Source: Campylobacteraceae bacterium
GTDB taxonomy: Bacteria; Campylobacterota; Campylobacteria; Campylobacterales; Arcobacteraceae
NCBI GenBank assembly: GCA_013215945.1
Contig: JABSOM010000008.1
Coordinates: 1 to 64,000, forward strand
Direction of reading: 5' to 3'
Length of the DNA stretch: 64,000 nucleotides
Numbering within the stretch: the first letter of the stretch is position 1; each line of letters starts with the position of its first letter. Below the pieces are notes generated by a model. That model did no database searches. It had not been told where the DNA came from and saw only the letters and a program-made list of their open reading frames with translations. The position numbers and the translations under genes are program-made. This document shows positions 62,290 through 64,000 of this stretch, piece by piece.

Positions 62290-63255
62290 TTATTTTTTTG
62301 AAATATTAATTAAAGAAGCGTTTTTTGTGTATTTTATTGGATAAATAAGCGAAATAGCTTCTAGAAAAGAATCATAATGCAAGGTTGAGAACTTACCAGA
62401 TATTTTAAGTTGAGATAATTCATACGTAGAAAAGTTCATTTTTTGATTGCTATAACGCTCAAAAATCAAAGAAGCATCAGCAAGGGTCATTTTATCAAAT
62501 ACAATAATGTCATTCTTCCATGAAGCAATCTTTTTTATATCAATATTTCCATAGTTTAAAACTTTTCCTTCATTATTTATACTTAAGGTTTGTGATCTTT
62601 TTAATTGTGAAAGTGTTTTTTTGTCGCCTTTTTTATTATAAATATAGTCTACTTTTACAAGTCCTTCGATAACATTTATTTCACTTTTATTTTTTAGATG
62701 TACTACTTCAAATTTTGTTCCTATGACTTCTATTAAGGTATTTCCAGATCTTACATAAAAAGGTTTATCAGGATTTTTGGATACGTTAAAGATAACTTTT
62801 CCCTGCTCTAAAATCACAGTTCTTTTATTTAGGTAATAGGTAATTTTTATTTGTGATTTTACATCTAAATCTATTATTGTTTTATCAGGCAAAACAATAT
62901 TTAATATTTTTTCATTAGAACTAAGATAGTCTTGTGTATAAGTAGTAGAATAATAACTATCAATTTCATAAGCTGAAAAGATTAAGATACAGGCAACTGC
63001 TATTGAAGCAGCAATATATTTAGAGCGCGTAAAAATATTTTCTTTTTGTAAAACTTCATTTTGCATTTCACTAATAAAATCTTCATCCAAATTCAAAAAT
63101 TCTGAAATAAGTTCTTTATTTTCTGCATAGGCTTTTGCATGCGTTTTATTTTTTATCCACAAAGAAAATTCATCTTTTTCTTTCTCAGTTAAACCTTCTT
63201 TTTTTCTTTGTAGCCAAGAATTTGCTATTTTATTAATTTCATTTTCTAAATTCAT
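62290..63255 (-). CDS. FecR-type anti-sigma/sensor protein (module 3)
   Basis: 321 residues. DUF4880-like N-terminus (about 10-45: ANSWLQRKKEGLTEKEKDEFSLWIKNKT), membrane helix (about 82-99), FecR domain (about 115-215: LPDKTIIDLDVKSQIKITYY, GKVIFNVSKNPDKPFYVRSGNTLIEVIGTKFEV) and STN-like C-terminus (about 250-321). It overlaps the sigma gene by four bases (ATGA). Residues near the N-terminus fit sigma binding; both anti- and pro-sigma activity are known in the family. Confidence 0.9.
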   Translation of the reverse strand: MNLENEINKIANSWLQRKKEGLTEKEKDEFSLWIKNKTHAKAYAENKELISEFLNLDEDFISEMQNEVLQKENIFTRSKYIAASIAVACILIFSAYEIDSYYSTTYTQDYLSSNEKILNIVLPDKTIIDLDVKSQIKITYYLNKRTVILEQGKVIFNVSKNPDKPFYVRSGNTLIEVIGTKFEVVHLKNKSEINVIEGLVKVDYIYNKKGDKKTLSQLKRSQTLSINNEGKVLNYGNIDIKKIASWKNDIIVFDKMTLADASLIFERYSNQKMNFSTYELSQLKISGKFSTLHYDSFLEAISLIYPIKYTKNASLINISKK

Positions 63256-63725
63256 GACTCGTCTTTCTTCATTTGTTCTTTTATTTTTAATGTAGCTCTG
63301 GTGATATTCTTTTCAACTGCATTTCTGCTTATGTTCATCAGTTCTGCTATTTCTGTTCTTGTATAACCCTTGTAATAATACAATACAAAGGCTTTTTTAT
63401 TTTGAGCTGAAAGATTTTGTATGCATTCTTTTAGTTTTTCTTTTCTATTTTCTTGAGTCACTATTTCATCTGGCATGTCTTTGAGAGGAATACTGCACTT
63501 ATCTTCTTCATAATGAACCTGTGTTAGTAATTTGTCTCTTCTTACTTTATCAATAACAAGATTTCTGGCAATCTTATAAAGGTAAGCTTTTGGAAGTGCA
63601 TCATCTAGTTTACTATTATTTTGCAAGACTTTGACATAAGTATCTTGTGTTAAGTCTTTTGCTAGGTTTTTATCACCAGTAAGTTTTTGAATAAAATATG
63701 ATATTTCATCATAATATTTTAACAT
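63252..63725 (-). CDS. ECF sigma factor, FecI-like (module 3)
   Basis: 157 residues from the ATG at 63725, chosen because AAGGTGAAAG is in front; the frame opens 13 codons earlier. Region 2: EISYFIQKLTGDKNLAKDLTQDTYVKVLQ, AYLYKIARNLVIDKVRRDK. Region 4: NLSAQNKKAFVLYYYKGYTRTEIAELMNISRNAVEKNITRATLKIKEQ, complete. Its upstream region has an AT-rich, possibly Fur-like TTGATAATTAAAATCAT stretch but no GTCC-N17-CGTC motif. Confidence 0.92.
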   Translation of the reverse strand: MLKYYDEISYFIQKLTGDKNLAKDLTQDTYVKVLQNNSKLDDALPKAYLYKIARNLVIDKVRRDKLLTQVHYEEDKCSIPLKDMPDEIVTQENRKEKLKECIQNLSAQNKKAFVLYYYKGYTRTEIAELMNISRNAVEKNITRATLKIKEQMKKDES

Positions 63726-63888
63726 ATGAACTTTCACCTTAATGAATATGATTTTAATTATCAATTTTATATAATACTTATACTTTATTTAAGATTAATT
63801 TGCCTTTTATTCTTTGTTTTAAGTATACTAATTTAAGTATATTTAAGATTTTTTGTTATAATTCCTAAAAATGAAGGATAAAACTAAG

Positions 63889-64000
63889 ATGAGTATATTG
63901 GAACTTGCTGATTATATTGGAATTATTTCTTTTGCATTAAGTGGATTTTTAATTGCAGTGCATAAAAAGTTTGATATCTTAGGAATCATTGTTATTGCTT
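63889..64000 (+). CDS. TRIC/UPF0126 (YadS-like) membrane protein, truncated by the window end
   Basis: The ATG at 63889 follows AAGGATAAAACTAAG; an in-frame ATG at 63871 is also possible. The 37 visible codons give MSILELADYIGIISFALSGFLIAVHKKFDILGIIVIA, shown in parts: IGIISFALSGFL and KKFDILGIIV. This is the first repeat of the TRIC-type channel family (UPF0126), which has a GxxxFALSG helix. Function is inferred from the family; the gene continues past the right edge. Confidence 0.75.
   Translation, partial: MSILELADYIGIISFALSGFLIAVHKKFDILGIIVIA

Noticed and set aside
63726-63780. Fur box upstream of sigma gene 3
   Set aside because: The TTGATAATTAAAATCAT stretch matches a Fur box only partly, and such matches arise easily in AT-rich DNA.

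Overview
The window looks like a chromosomal segment of a Campylobacterota bacterium of the Arcobacter group. This is inferred from the very low G+C content, the AT-rich third positions, the protein flavour (Aer-type PAS plus response regulator, sCache/MCP proteins, APS-reductase type sulfate assimilation, ThiD2-like protein) and short intergenic regions. No tRNA gene, CRISPR array, prophage or transposase was found. The left edge carries a consensus sigma-70 promoter and boxA-like leader pointing out of the window, which suggests an rRNA operon just to the left.

Layout. 0.4-5.6 kb: BI-1 family membrane protein, ThiD2-like protein, BioC-like methyltransferase, secG, and a tight frr-pyrE-RDD-MFS operon. 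5.6-23.3 kb: a yaaA remnant, a response regulator/PAS protein, yaaA-ychJ, ComEA-like protein, ung, AI-2E family permease, an acyl-CoA synthetase coupled to WYL-like and Rof-like small proteins, plsC, TetR/LysE, gph, transporters, a lipoprotein, a GNAT, an M14 peptidase and a choice-of-anchor-I lipoprotein. 23.6-26.1 kb: a secreted Cache-domain protein followed by a chemoreceptor. 26.4-27.9 kb: a short-chain dehydrogenase and its probable TetR regulator, with two near-identical operator-like palindromes.

28.7-32.8 kb is an accessory, toxin-antitoxin-rich stretch. It holds MntA/HepT, an unlisted 48-codon CcdA-tail-like gene with an unknown 68-residue partner, an ABM-family monooxygenase, a ParE-type pair, and a split HipA-like system in which a kinase core is coupled to a HipA-N-like/HIRAN protein. 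A 145-nt imperfect palindrome closes the region. 34.7-40.7 kb is a sulfur assimilation operon (metY, rrf2, cysK, DUF2061, cysH, cysD, cysN) behind a good sigma-70 promoter. 41-49 kb holds a cysteine-desulfurase-like enzyme, a phosphoesterase, YgbA, an AraC-MGMT fusion, a possible 24-residue membrane peptide with a switchable ribosome-site hairpin, typA, glutaminase and cytochrome b561.

49.2-63.7 kb holds three tandem cell-surface-signalling modules on the minus strand. Each has an ECF sigma factor, a FecR-type anti-sigma/sensor and a TonB-dependent receptor with an STN signalling domain. A three-gene PepSY-type membrane cassette lies between two of them. Reading the intergenic gaps reveals one shared motif, GTCC-N17-CGTC (last base T in one copy), at identical spacing upstream of all three receptors, of the PepSY cassette and of one sigma gene. 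This is probably the ECF-sigma promoter of the cluster. The window ends inside a TRIC/UPF0126-type membrane protein gene.
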